64,000 nt of DNA from Gonapodya prolifera JEL478 (GCA_001574975.1 KQ965747.1:127438-191437), one strand, 5' to 3'; counted from the first letter of the stretch, positions 11,101 to 22,428 are shown. The notes: generated by a model from the sequence alone, not told the origin. Translations and numbers: made by a program.

Positions 11101-11604
11101 ATGGACGCGTCTCTGGATTTCAAACATATGATTGAGGATTTGAACGAGGCTTCGGGTGGAACGGACCAAGGAGAAGTTCTGGTGAGTGATGTCAAAGATA
11201 AATTGCGCGAAATTGCGTCTCCGAACAACCACCGAATACTTTGGTCTTTTGTGGCAGGTTCTACCACTCACAGATTATTTTGACACCGTTCTCCTGTTCT
11301 TGAAGTGGCTGCACCGGTCGCTGAAGAATTCAGAATTGTTCGACTGACGGCCAAGATGCGAGCTTTCGCTGATAAATACCACGTTCCGTCCTTACTCGAG
11401 ACTTGCGAAATATTAGTGGAAGCGAAGCTGAGCGACTTCAACGGACTGCGAGTGTTCAGGCTTTCTGACCGTATGGAATTCAAAACAGTTGCAAAACGGA
11501 GCGTGTATACAGCGGCAAAGGATTTCTGGTCAATGTCGGTCAAAGAAAGGATGAAAATTTTAAAATCACTTTCAACGGCTGGTGGAGAACTCTTGCTGGA
11601 GTGA
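11101..11604 (+). pseudogene. BTB/POZ-like gene, array copy 2 (broken)
   Basis: This copy closely parallels copy 1. 'MDASLDFKHMIEDLNEASGG' is followed by a GTGAGT intron at the same place, then 'DTVLLFLKWLHRSLKNSEL' near 11280-11335. A frame change near 11340 separates it from 'FADKYHVPSLLETCEILVEA' and 'MEFKTVAKRSVYTAAKDFWS'. The N-terminal strand is missing and the frame is broken, so it is a pseudogene or carries an assembly indel. Confidence 0.65.
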
Positions 11605-12117
11605 AACGATGTCCAGGATAAAAAGGAAGGGATAAACACAGGAAACAATTGCAGTCGCTTTCCACAGAAGACATCTTCAGCTGAGCAGTCAGGGTGCGGC
11701 CACTACTCACAGCAGTAACTCCATGAATTGTTTGGGAAGGGTGAATACCAAATTAGAAGATACGTGATTCGAACTTTCGATTAATAAAGGTGTGACGTAT
11801 GTGTAGAAGAAAAAAACATGATGAACTCAGAATTGAATGATGACATTATCGGTTGTGGGAAGATGAGCAACGAGTCACAGAAAGTGGCGCACGAGAAGCG
11901 CTCGGGGGGACTTTGAATGTCCAAGAAATTTCTGGTTGTGGAACGAAGCTAGTTTCTTAAGTAAAAATAGAGGGAGCTACACGGGGGTGACGACACCACT
12001 TTTCTTGTTCAATCGAAGGATACGTCTTTCCCATGTCGGCGATCATCGACAAGCCCTCAGCGGACATCATACAGACCAAAGTTTTAATGTCCCCTAGTAA
12101 AGCACCGAGACGTACAA
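11605..12117. other. Gap between BTB copies 2 and 3
   Basis: I see no gene, RNA or repeat here beyond short low-information open frames. Confidence 0.5.
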
Positions 12118-12730
12118 ATGAAGGGACCTCGTCTTCAGTTGTGGACCAGAGTGGCTCAGAGCGAATCATCTACACACAAGACTTACAAAGAGCTGTTTCG
12201 GCAAAGCTCTGTCGAATTCAGGAACATGCTAGATGATTTGAAAGCTGCCAGCTGCCGGCAAGGCTTCGGAGGTCAAGGAGAGAACTTATCGGTCACCAGC
12301 TTATTTGACGGAAACAAACACCGAATATTGGATTGCTGAAGGTCCTATCTTTACCAAATGACCCTGAGACTGTCGAACTGTTCATGAAATGGCTTCCTCA
12401 CTCTCTGAACACCGTCAATCTTGATCCCGAAAGCTGGAAGAAGTTATTGGGATTTTCGGACAAGTACCTCATCCCCGCCTTGCTGGGGATATGTGGAACT
12501 TACACGGAGGCAAGGATGTGCCCGAAAGGAGGTCTGGAAGAGTACGTCATCGCGGAATGGTATAGGTTTTAAAGAGTGATGACGGCACTACGAGAACGAG
12601 CATCGGAGGAATTTTGGAGCAAGTCACCATTGATAGAGCAGCAACTCATTAAGTCGCTTTGCATGTCAAGTGCTCAGAAATTCTTTGAGTGGAAGGACAG
12701 TCATCGGTTACATCAATATTATGCACCAAC
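12118..12730 (+). pseudogene. BTB/POZ-like gene, array copy 3 (most decayed)
   Basis: Three separate frames hold parts of the same protein: 'KTYKELFRQSSVEFRNMLDD' (about 12178-12240), 'NDPETVELFMKWLPHSLNT' with 'LGFSDKYLIPALLGICGTY' (about 12333-12510), and 'ASEEFWSKSPLIEQQLIKSL' (about 12600-12660), ending in a segment like the 'LFTWKDLQ' end of copy 1. Stops and frame changes between the pieces mean it cannot be translated as one protein. The increasing decay from copy 1 to copy 3 points to an old tandem duplication. Confidence 0.6.
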
Positions 12731-13042
12731 AATACGATCTGTTTGACCGGAAGTGCGGTGACCATACAAACGTAGCGAAGACAAAATAAGCAACTTACTG
12801 TTGTGTTCTGATGAAGTACAAAACATTTTTGTGCGGAGGCCCGAGAAGCTGCTGAACTGTTCCACGCACCAGTCAATACGACGACGATATTACACAGCAC
12901 GTGCACCAATCAGCAGCAACCTCGTCGAGAGTGTACCGCCCTCTTTACCTGCAAGGTAGAGTTCGTTGCACTTCTGGGTTGGACACTTTGACCACAGCCA
13001 AGCAACCTCTCCTCCGTATTTTCCAATTGCGTTCCGTTTTCG

Positions 13043-14578
13043 GTGCCATCTCGCCATTCTTTTTACGTGCTCTTAGCTGAGGTGGCGTCGATCAAGAACA
13101 GTGGCGGATGGCGACGGTGGCTGGCCACGCTTCCACTGATCCTGCTCCTTCTGTCCACCCAAACAGCCGCTCAAACCTGCGACCCCGGAGCTGGAATCGC
13201 CGCGTCAGGCGTGTGCACCAACTGCACTGCCGGCTACTACTCTCCCGGCGGTCTCGGCGCGACCTGCCAGCCATGTCACTTCGGAGGCTTCAGCAGCACA
13301 CCGGGAGCCGCTTGGTGCGATATGTGCCCGCAAGGAACTCATCAGCCCTCGAGGGGGGGAGCTTCGTGTATACCATGCGCGGCGGGGCGATATAATGGAG
13401 AATTTGGGCAGCTGGAGTGTTTGCCCTGTCAACCGGTGAAGATTGAATTTGACTTGAATACTTGACATCGCTCATACGAAGGTTCAATTGTTCGTGTGCA
13501 GGGTCTTTTTACAAATGCTACCGGCTCGTTGACGTGTCAAGAATGCCCCGCTGGCACTTTCACGAATACCACAGGCACAATTCAATGCGCACCTTGCGCA
13601 GCAGGCTATTTCTCAAGAGCCGGTGCTACAGCGTGCACTCCATGCTCTCCCGGTCTTCAACAGGCTCGACAGGGCCAACCAACATGCTCAAGCTGCTCCA
13701 TGGGGACCTTCTCCTCCACGTTCGCCACTGCAAACTGCACACGTTGTCCACCAGGCTCCGCCCAGTTCTTCCGCGGTCAGACTCGCTGCACGCTATGTAT
13801 TGCCGGCACATATTCCAACTACAGTGGCGCGTTGCTCTGCTCGCCCTGTCCCTCAGGGACATACCAGAGTGATGAAGGAGGCGAAACGTGTAATCCGTCG
13901 CCGCCGGGATACTTTGCCGTGGCGGGGAGCGCAGTTCCGACAGCGTGTCCGGTCGGGTCGTGGCAGAACGAGACAGCAGCTGAGGTGTGCCAGGCGTGTA
14001 CTCCCGTAAGTTGCTTAGTGATCAGGCGCCTCGTGGAACTCCTAGCTCTTCTGTTCTTCCTTCTCTCACTGACTTCTTCCATGTCACTCTACATGCACTT
14101 AAAGGGAACATATAACAATCTCACGGGCCAAGCGTCGTGTCTTCCTTGTGCTGAAGGCTTCACGTCCGACTGGGGTGCTTCCGAATGTTACGCGAAGCCC
14201 TCGTCTGGTGTCAAGTAGGCCATCTTTTCTTACACTTTCCCGTCCCTCACCTCAACAACCTATCTCGCTCCTCCCCCTGTCAATAGTGCAAAACACGCCG
14301 CCCAATTTGTCCTCGTGACGGTCTTCACGCAACAACTATCCTCCTCGCGCATAGGCCACCGCACACCCGGAGACGGCCCCGACGGGACGAATAACTCCTC
14401 GAACTCAACGGGCGGGGACGACAACGGGCCCGAAGGGTACGACGACGAGGAGGACAGGGAGATGCGCATGCGCCATATCGAGGAGATCTACGAAGACGAG
14501 AGGGCCGAGGGGCTGATTTTGGACGCCACGCGGGCGTTTAGGTATGGAAGGGGGATCCGGAATTTGGGGTGGACGTAG
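13043..14578 (+). CDS. Secreted cysteine-repeat protein (ephrin-receptor-like/GCC2-GCC3 repeats)
   Basis: Exons up to 13435, then 13502-14005, 14105-14214 and 14287-14578. A hydrophobic leader (WLATLPLILLLLSTQTAAQ) is followed by about eight repeats of the form C-x2-C-x-(A/P)-G-x-(Y/F), for example CTNCTAGYYSPGG, CQECPAGTFTNTTG and CSPCPSGTYQSDEG. This is the ephrin-receptor-like or GCC2/GCC3 cysteine repeat of extracellular proteins. The C-terminus switches to an acidic hydrophilic tail (GYDDEEDREMRMRHIEEIYE). I see no membrane segment before that tail. No in-frame ATG exists between the upstream stop at 12989 and the leader, so the first exon probably lies further upstream; 13043 is only the open-frame limit. 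Role unknown; adhesion or wall interaction is a guess. Confidence 0.75.
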
Positions 14579-14969
14579 CAGGACGGGATTGGTGTGGGAC
14601 TTGCGGCGGTGACGAGGGAGAGGATGCACTAGTGATGGTTTTGGGAGAAGAATTGGGCTCGTACGTATCTGTGCTTCGACTTTGTATTTATTGCATCGCA
14701 TATGCACTCGGAAGAATCGGCTAAATTATTGTGGCATACAATATTGGCGTCACATTACCTGCAAAAAAAATCTGAACAACTGAAAATGCGATGTATTCCT
14801 TCTTTCTGACACCACTGCGACTTCTCTTGGTTTTACTCTTTTTCTGTGCCAGGTCCTCCCTTTTTTTTCGGAAGTGTAGCCTCCACCCATTTCTTTCCTT
14901 TCCACAGTCTAGTCTTCATTTACAATCAACACTACACTTCCGTTTCGCTCAAATTTACCTTCGATTCCC

Positions 14970-17271
14970 ATGTCAGCCCCGTCACTCCGCGCCCGCGCGC
15001 CTCGCGCAGCTGCAGACTCCGCCCCTGCCGGCTCGTCTGGCGCCATCGAGCCGCCCAGGAAGCGTGGACGGCCAAGAAAGGTCGTTGCCGCCGCTGCGCC
15101 TCCCGAGGACGAGCACGACGGCTTTGACGAGCACGATGCGGAAGATACCGATATGGCTGGTGTTGTCGCGGGCGGAGCAGCCGCTGCAAACGGATTTGCA
15201 GGTCACGGGGAGGGGAGCGCGGACGGTGCCCCCGCTCTCGTCGTGGACGACGCGGAACGGGAAGTCCTGGAGAAGCTCGCGGTCGTCCTTTCGCTCAAGG
15301 ACCTTGCCACCATTCTGAGATCCTGGTGAGTCCGGTCCCTTTCAGTTGGGAAGATGACACGAATGTCAAAACATACATTCCGAACACCTTTCCCGCCTAA
15401 AGTTGCGGCTTTTCTACCACCCCGCTTTCGCTCGGTCTCGCCCCAGTGTACCTTCACTCCAGCACGCCAACCCACCTCCTTTCGGGCACGGACGAAGATG
15501 CCCCCACCACCCCCGAAAACGTGGCCGACATCGGTGTGATAGAGGCCCTGCGGAGGGTAGGCTTAGAGGAACAAGTGCTTCGCTGGGAGGGGGCCTTAAG
15601 CTGGGGTAGTCGTTTGTGGGAGGGTTTGGCTGGTCCCAATGCTACTGGTCCGGTTGAAGATGGAAAGAAGCGAAAGGTAAGAATACTTGTCCATCTGACC
15701 TTCGAGAGAAGAAAAACATAGGATTATGCTCATTTTCACCCTTGTATCAGTCTTTCGAAAGCGGGATGAGCGTGGAAGCCAAGAAGTACAAAAGGGTAAG
15801 CGGCTCTTCCATTTCGAATCAGTTCTTTACTCCCGTAACATCATCTTGTTCCCGTTTACAACATGTTTTGATTTGTGAAGGCACCGCAAAGCGAGCTGAA
15901 ACGTCCACCGACTGCCTTCCTCATGTTCCGCGCTGCGAAAGGATTCAAGGACCCGAAAGAAGCCAGTGAGGCGTGGAAGTCTCTTCCTCAGGACGAGAAA
16001 GAGGTGTGTCTTTGTGGAAGTAACGAATGCGAAAAGCATGGCATGCTAATTCCGATAATTCCGATCCAGGACTTTGAAGCCCGTTTCAAGGACGCTTTCG
16101 ACGAGTACAAGAACGCGCAGGCTCAGTGGGAGTATACTCACGGAACTTCCTATCCTACCAGACGCGAAAAGGTCAGTTGCTTCGATATGATGGCGCGGTA
16201 TTCTCATCTACGGACTATCCAGCATTCGATCGCACCTGCAATAACACTAAGTCTGCGTTGCTTTCATTTAAGCCTGCTCGACCGGAAGGTATCCCGAAAC
16301 GTCCCCTTTCGGCGTTCCTTGCGTTCCGGCGCGATCGAGGCCTTCGCAACGTCGTCGAGGCGGGCCAGGCATGGCGTGAGCTCCCACCAGACGAAAAGGG
16401 GGTGAGTAAATTGGCAAAGTCGTTGCGTCGCCACCGACCCAGCTGACACGTCGGGATCGTACGACTAGGTGTACGAAGCGCACACAATGCAGGAAATGGC
16501 AGCGTACAAGGCTGCTGTTAGGGTGTGGAAAGACGCCAACCCAGGAGCGAAGCTTTTCGAGCGCAAGGTGGGTTCTCAAGCGTATCGCTAGACTTGTTTT
16601 GATACTTAAAATAACCATGTCGATAACAGTCAAGCAAAAAGAAAGCAGCCGTCGCCGCCGCTGCTGCTGCCGAAGAAGATTTGGAGGAGGAGGAAGAAGA
16701 TTACGATGTTGGTGAAGATGCCATCGCTGACAAGCCAAAGCGGGGACGCAAGGTACGGAAGTCGGCACTGCGACTGCGATGTTCGACGTGCTAATCGCAA
16801 TACCCCCACCGTCTCTCGTGATATACCTCATATGGGGGAATATTTCGGCGTTCTTCACCAAGCCACTTGCCCCTGGCGCGCCAAGGCCGCCACCCACAGC
16901 CTGGGTTGACTACCTTCACAACTCCGGCAAGACCCGGAAGGAAGCTAGTGAGGAATGGAAGAATATGAGCGAGGATGCGAAAAGGGTGAGTTGGTCACTG
17001 AAATCTCTTTCGCGAATGACGTGAACCAAAAGTTCAATTCACGGAAACACCAACACAGCCATGGGTCCGCCGCTACGAGGCCCAGAAAGCCTTTTATCTT
17101 CAACAGAAGGCAATCTGGGAGGCTAACCAAGGGCTTGGCGTCATGGAGGGACTCGCACCAGATGGATGGGACGAGGAGCCGCTGGAGGATGAAGATGGTG
17201 CCCCAGAGGAAGACGAGTTGGCTGGGGACATCGCTCCCAAGTTGCCTTTTGGGTACCCCGCCGATTACTGA
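14970..17271 (+). CDS. Triple HMG-box-like chromatin protein with AT-hook
   Basis: Ten exons: 14970-15325, 15403-15676, 15751-15795, 15881-16003, 16070-16171, 16273-16401, 16469-16567, 16630-16752, 16863-16985 and 17059-17271, giving 528 residues. An AT-hook-like PPRKRGRPRK lies near residue 30; a similar KPKRGRK lies late. Three HMG-like units follow: KRPPTAFLMFRAAKG...EAWKSLPQDEKE, KRPLSAFLAFRRDRG...QAWRELPPDEKG and a shorter PPPTAWVDYLHNSG...EEWKNMSEDAKR, each continuing with an aromatic/basic helix. Such proteins bind or bend DNA in chromatin or in mitochondrial nucleoids; no targeting peptide is obvious, so nuclear is likelier. An acidic stretch (EEDLEEEEEDYD) lies between boxes 2 and 3, and the C-terminus is acidic too. 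The start at 14970 is the first ATG of the open exon. Exon 2's acceptor (15402) is chosen to keep phase. Confidence 0.8.
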
Positions 17272-17669
17272 TCACTCGGGCGGTGGTCGGACGGGCCGGG
17301 GCTGGAAGGCACGGTTCAAGACCACGCCTGTGGTGCACCATTCACGAAGTTAGGCAGAGATTCGGAGATTTTGTGATTGTGGGGTGTCTTTTTGGGGTCT
17401 ATGACCACGATAAACTAGCCAACTGTGTTTTCGACTGGAGTTGTCCCTCTGGCTGACGTCAACATCGATGTCCCTAAAAGACAAGCACTGGGCGACCATA
17501 TGCTAAAATTTTGTGTACAGGTTGCAAATATACTCATCTAATTATGTCACTGTGACAATTGATTATGACATTGGGACAATGAACCAAGTCAAAGATAAAA
17601 CCAGAGGCTCAAAGTTTGAATGTCTCCGCCAAGCACGAAATCGGTCGATCATTCTCGTCCAATCCTACC

Positions 17670-19110
17670 ATGGCTTTCAAGACAACAGAATCAGTTCAAT
17701 CAGCGCAGCCAATTTATCACCACTAGTTTAACGACGTCCTCGGGTTCTTCCAAAGTGTCTTTGCATGGATTGTGAGCGGCTACAACAACATCAGAAGACG
17801 AGAGACCGGGCCTTGGGGAGTTAAACGGAAGGTAAAATGGACGTCCTTGTCTGAGTTCCAGCGAGAGAACCCTGATGATTATGAAACAAACGTTCAACGA
17901 CGTGAGTCACGCGGATACTTCTGGCTTCGAAACTTTGCAACTAATATGTAACTGCAGTTCTTCACGCGCGAGATCAAGCCTGGAAAGCGTGAAATTGCGG
18001 CCGAGAATGACCCCGTGGGTGTTGTAGCGGTCTACGGCATTCGGTCTTCCGCTGATCATATTACCAGTATTGCTCTTCCAGACCGTCGCAATTGTGGCTG
18101 CTGACAGTCGCTTTGTCGTCTTTCATAAATGTCGAGGAGGCGAAGAAGTTTTGGTGAGTTTTTCGCTAACTCTTACGCCTAACGGAGGATATGTTGACAC
18201 CAGACACTCGCATTCTTCTTTTCACCATTCAGAATCAAGGGACGCAACTTCTCCATTGAGACTCTGGTGGATGATCGGGCTATCGTGAGTCGTCTAGCAG
18301 GGCCCGACAGATCATGGAATTCACATTGTTGTTCGTATGATTTCAGGCGCAAGACTTCGTCAATGGAGAAGTCGTCTCGTTCAGATTATCGCCGGAAGAC
18401 TATCATAGATGCCACTCCCCAGTGAACGGTGGGTTATGTGGAAATCGTCGTTTTGAGTGCGAATCTCTGTCGTTCAACTCTTCATTGTTGTATTCAGGTA
18501 CGATGTCTTTCCTGAAACACGTCGGGTGAGAGACAACGGTTTCAACATCACCCGCGACGCTTAAGCGCTCCACTTTCCATACTAAGGGACGTCTACTAAG
18601 GGGTGAGTGCCGAAAATCCATTGCAACTCTCCTTCAAGTTCCTAAACGCTCTTGATCAAGACCAACCCAACAGAGATCAAAAGCCGTCTTGACGTCCTCA
18701 CACAGAATGCTCGAACAATTTGCATTATCGATAGCAACGAATTCGGCAAGGTCTTGTTTGTCGCCAGTGAGTAACGTGGTGGCAGTCGGCAGACGAGGAG
18801 GTCGCGGGGTATGTCTGGGCCAAACGAAATCTTTGCATCGCTTTAGTTGCTGAGGTGAGTGACTTCCTCCTGGCCATAGATCACCGTACCACTTTCGCTG
18901 CGCCGGGAATCATAGATGGGATTGTTCCAGAACGGAGGCTCCAGTATTCTGGGTGAGTGATCAGGCGAAACGACACGTCGCGCACTGAGACCTGACTTCG
19001 TCTGCATTCGATAAAAACGCTTTCCAATCCAACCGCATCGAGCTCGACGCTGACCTCGTCTATTGGACCCAGCAAGGCATTGAAGTGCACTCCAAGGTGT
19101 GTTTGATCCC
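17670..19110 (+). pseudogene. Phosphatidylserine decarboxylase-like gene, degraded
   Basis: Conserved pieces of the cytosolic/C2-type fungal PSD family occur in order but in different frames. They are TFNDFFTREIKPGKREI (around 17895-17985, across an intron), VAADSRFVVFHKC, KGRNFSIETLVDDRAI, VVSFRLSPEDYHRCHSPVNG (about 18375-18428), LDVLTQNARTICIIDSNEFG (about 18690-18750), and NRIELDADLVYWTQQGIE near 19035-19090. The 'SPEDYHR.HSPV' and 'TICIID...FGKV' blocks are diagnostic. PSD makes phosphatidylethanolamine and self-cleaves at an LGST-type motif; I could not find that motif or the 'VGSI' region after FGKVLFVA. A UAG at 17724 also follows the first 18 codons. Unless many introns are missed, the gene is non-functional. 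Confidence 0.6.
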
Positions 19111-19697
19111 AAAATACCGAAAATCGGTCAGCTCGTGGTTGACGAATTCCTGCACGCTCACGGCTCCCGACCGTCACAGTGGGGTGAGTCGCTTGGTAGA
19201 GCAACGAGGCCTAGCACTCAAGCAATCACGAGAGGGTGGATTATGCCAGTGAAGGAACGTCACTCAGGAAAATGTTCCAGATGGAGGATTGAGAGGGTTT
19301 GACATGGTTGCACTTATAGTTACGAAAAATCGTTCCAAGATAGTCGCAGGGAATCAATTTTCTTTTTCATTTGATTCAAGCAGAATGATAGTCGAGAACG
19401 CCATCGAAGTTTCAAGAAACGGCATTGTGCAAGACGTGTCAGACAGGGAAACCCAAGCTTGCCTTGCGAACTTGGTGGAGCCGTGTGCACTCAATTCAAT
19501 GAAAAAGACGAGATATATCTCCAGAAAATCCTACGTTTCAAGACGCAGGTATGGGGGGCAACAACGAATCGAAGAGTGGTGGAATGAACTTGGCACACTT
19601 TGCATGCAGAACCAGCGAACCAGTGTATTCTAAACAGTGAGATAGGACATTCCATCTGCCACGAAGCTACAATTACGCCTGAGAGGGTGGGGACGAA
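19111..19697. other. No supported gene
   Basis: A plus-strand open frame (19289-19633, 114 codons) shows no recognisable domain and follows the decayed PSD-like gene. It may be 3' remains of that gene or chance. The right end is the 3' flank of QCR7. Confidence 0.35.
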
Positions 19698-20418
19698 TTA
19701 GCATAAGGCGGTTAAAGACACTGGACACGATCCCACCTTGTTCCGCTTGACGTATCGGTCAGGGACAGCCTCGAGGTTGTCGTAGGTATCCCGTTCAATA
19801 AGCTCCTTCTCCACCTGAGCGACGATGTTTCGGAGGTACGGGATGTCCTAACCGGTCGCAAGAAATCATATCAGCGCCGAAACGACAATCAACCAAAGAA
19901 GAAAGGAGAACAAAGAATATCGTAAGAAAACGAAATATTCGATTAACACAGGAACTCTTACCTCATGCGGCTTGGTCCACTCTTCTGGCTCAAGCTCCGA
20001 CTGCTGGATGCTGGCTTGCGTTGCCCGCTTGATGCGCCAGACGCGGTCGTACTGCTCCTGCTTTGGCAACCGGTTCAGAGCAGCGAGGACAATTTGGTTC
20101 TCCTCGGGAATCAGGTCGTCGGCACGGAGACCTTAATTCAGAATGTGTTTCGAGTGGAAGGAAGGGAGGAGAAAGCATGAGCATCGGGGGATTTTCATTT
20201 TGTGGATCCAATGGCATCGCCTTTTCCATCCTCTCCTTTTTGAGAAACGTGCTGGCCTTCTTCCTTTCCGATTGCATCTTTCCGATCCAACTTTCTTTCC
20301 TCCTCCCAATCGTTCCTCCCCGGCACAAGCCTGAGCTGCCAAACGTACCCATCCTGCGGTACGATGTCGTCGAGAACCATTCTCCGAAGGGCCGAGTGAG
20401 TTTGGAAGCGAACGACAT
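19698..20418 (-). CDS. QCR7: Cytochrome b-c1 complex subunit 7 (QCR7/UQCRB)
   Basis: Three exons on the minus strand: 20418-20349, 20131-19962 and 19847-19698, giving 129 residues, the normal family length. The N-terminus MSFASKLTRPFGEWF with SYRRMGLRADDLIPEE is the usual start. LPKQEQYDRVWRIKRATQAS and LEPEEWTKPHEDIPYL follow, then VEKELIERDTYDNLE and the end. QCR7 sits on the matrix side of complex III next to cytochrome b and helps early assembly. The first intron is long for this region (about 217 bp) and the second is 114 bp. All junctions are GT-AG and keep phase. No cleaved presequence is expected. Confidence 0.93.
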
Positions 20419-21524
20419 GGTGGGTGCGTGAGTGGTGATGGACAGGTCCTCCACTTGAAAAGTCTTCAACGCTCAGCCCCTCAACTCCAAACCAATTCTT
20501 GACAAATAACTCCTTTCAGAGAGCAGAAATTCCGTCGAAGGAAAACTGCAAGAGAATTTCCTGTGAATTTCACCCCGAACTTTGTGCACTATGCGGAGAA
20601 CCGGACATAATGTGGTTTTGAATCTACGAAGCATTTCCAATTTTCTGTCTCATGAAAATTCGTGCTTATAAATGAAGCTGGAGCGGGCGAGATTACAAGC
20701 TGAGGGCGACTGCGCCACGGCCACAATTTTGGGTCACGCGCTCGTTGGTTTGGAACCACAATCGAACACCATCTTATCGAAGCTTCAAACCAATTTACTC
20801 GCCTTCTGAGAGGTTCGTACAATCGACCCGTGAATCACACAAAAGCTCGACTGAGGTTGTGAGGAGAAAGGGACAAAGCGCCGGAAGATCGACCGGGATT
20901 CTTGCACTCTCGGAAGAGCGTGAACGCCAAAGGAAACTTTGGAACGACGATTTGAGCTCACATCGGATGCCCCAGGCCTCCACGCAAGCCGGTGCTGACC
21001 ATGTTCCCTTTTGACTCTTTTTGCCGACTTCCAGCAAAAGCCTCTCCACATCCATCTCCCGTTCAAACCTCCGCCGCTTGACAATCCTCGCCGAGTGAGT
21101 AAAAGTGTCGCTGTGTTCTCGAGGACCTCCTTTCACTGAGAGTGAAACTGCGCTTTTCGTGCTAGGGGTTGTCTTTTGCCCGATCGAAACTGGATAAGAA
21201 CCTGCTGCTTCTTTTACTTTCATCGTCTACGACTTGCTGTAAGTATAAACACGATATGCGAGGACGTGCTTTTGCTCTTGAGTGCTCGAAATCACAGTCT
21301 TCTGTGGCTGCTTACCGTCTGTGGCAAAATGCATAGGAATGCGAAAGTCGTGCAAATGAACGAAACAGAAGTGTGCTTGCACAGTCTTCACTACTATCTC
21401 GGTGGCTTTCGAGCTATAGTGCTTGCGTCGTGTTTTGACACTTCCCTCTCCATCCCAGCTCGATCCTCCAAACCCAAAGTTCTCTTATAGCCTTTAACCA
21501 ACACCTGACTGCCAAGGACCCAAC
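20419..21524. other. Gap between QCR7 and antizyme: promoter/leader region
   Basis: QCR7 is read leftward and antizyme rightward, so this about 1.1-kb gap probably holds both promoters and a long antizyme leader. A plus-strand open frame at 20745-21014 (89 codons) has no recognisable domain. GTGAGT/GTAAGT-like donors near 21093 and 21240 would allow leader introns, but I cannot place them. Confidence 0.4.
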
Positions 21525-22428
21525 ATGCTCGTTCAATCAAGTACCTCGAATATGAATATCTCGAATAATAATAAGCAGGGGCACGCCGACTTCGCACCGG
21601 TTGATCCGCCTGCGACTTGGTCGGTGTGCACCCTGCGCCGTTTCAGGGGGCTTAGGTCTGAGACCTTCTACACTACTGCGGGTACCAAAACCGGGTGAGT
21701 AATACTTCCCCTTGTTGCAACCACCGTCACTCGTGTTGACCACCCACTCCTTCTATATCTTGCAGGTGGTATTCCTAGCGCCTCCGGGTCCGAACGACCC
21801 ACCCCCGGCGCTGCCCCACGCCCGCCCTGGGCAGCAGACGGGATAAACCTGGCCACCGCCGTACTCGGAAGGCGCGTGGCTGTGGATTGGGCGGGCGCCG
21901 GGTCCTCGATCTGGGACCCGGCTGCGAATGAACACGACGCGTCAGTGATTCTCGAATCCTTGGTGGACATTGCGAGTTTCGAAACGTCCACGTTCAGCTC
22001 GTCGCCGGATTTCGGAGTAGGTTGGGGGCCATTCGGGGGCCCGTCGCCTGGAGTTGGGGCCGGCACGGTGTTCAAAGGTTTCGTCGTGCGGAGGAACCTG
22101 GACCTGGACCATGGATCAGACGCAGTAAGAACACTGTACGTAGTGGTGCCACCCACTCCAGGAAGCGGGGCTCTCCCGAAAGAGCATGTGGCCGCCGTGC
22201 TCGACGTCGCCGAAGGATGTCTCGCGGTGCAAGAAGTTGTCATTGTCATGGAGAAGGGGAGAGCAGACCTTGGTAAGCGCGGTCCACTGACTTCTGCGAG
22301 AGACCTTTTGACGACCTTCTTTTGTAGCCCCTCTTCTGCGCGCGTTCACGTTCATCGGCTTCGAAGTGGTTGACCCTCGGGTAGTACGACATTCGCCCGA
22401 GGTTGTGCTCATGGGATGCGAGTTGTGA
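21525..22428 (+). CDS. Ornithine decarboxylase antizyme, +1 programmed frameshift
   Basis: Exons 21525-21694, 21766-22272 and 22328-22428. ORF1 (about 60 codons) ends with GGG TGG TAT TCC TAG at 21776-21778, just after the first intron. Slipping +1 after TCC (skipping base 21776) opens ORF2, which begins AGC GCC TCC and runs to 22428, for about 258 residues in all. ORF2 ends with LLRAFTFIGFEVVDP and EVVLMGCEL, matching the 'FxYxGFExVxP...MxY' end of antizymes. Antizyme binds ornithine decarboxylase monomers, sends them to the proteasome and blocks polyamine uptake; polyamines stimulate the frameshift, closing a feedback loop. The WxS-stop arrangement is the conserved shift site, but the stop here is UAG where nearly all known ones use UGA. 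The call rests on both shift-site and C-terminal agreement. Confidence 0.85.
21770..21780 (+). promoter_or_regulatory. Antizyme +1 ribosomal frameshift site (UAU UCC UAG C)
   Basis: The ORF1 codons TAT TCC TAG lie ten codons or fewer from the spliced junction at 21766. In antizyme mRNAs ribosomes pause with the UCC codon in the P site and the stop in the A site, then move +1. Here the +1 codon is AGC. I did not fold the RNA downstream, so a stimulatory structure is not claimed. Confidence 0.75.

Noticed and set aside
20745-21014. 89-codon plus-strand open frame upstream of antizyme
   Set aside because: Low-complexity charged sequence without recognisable family; better explained as leader or promoter DNA.
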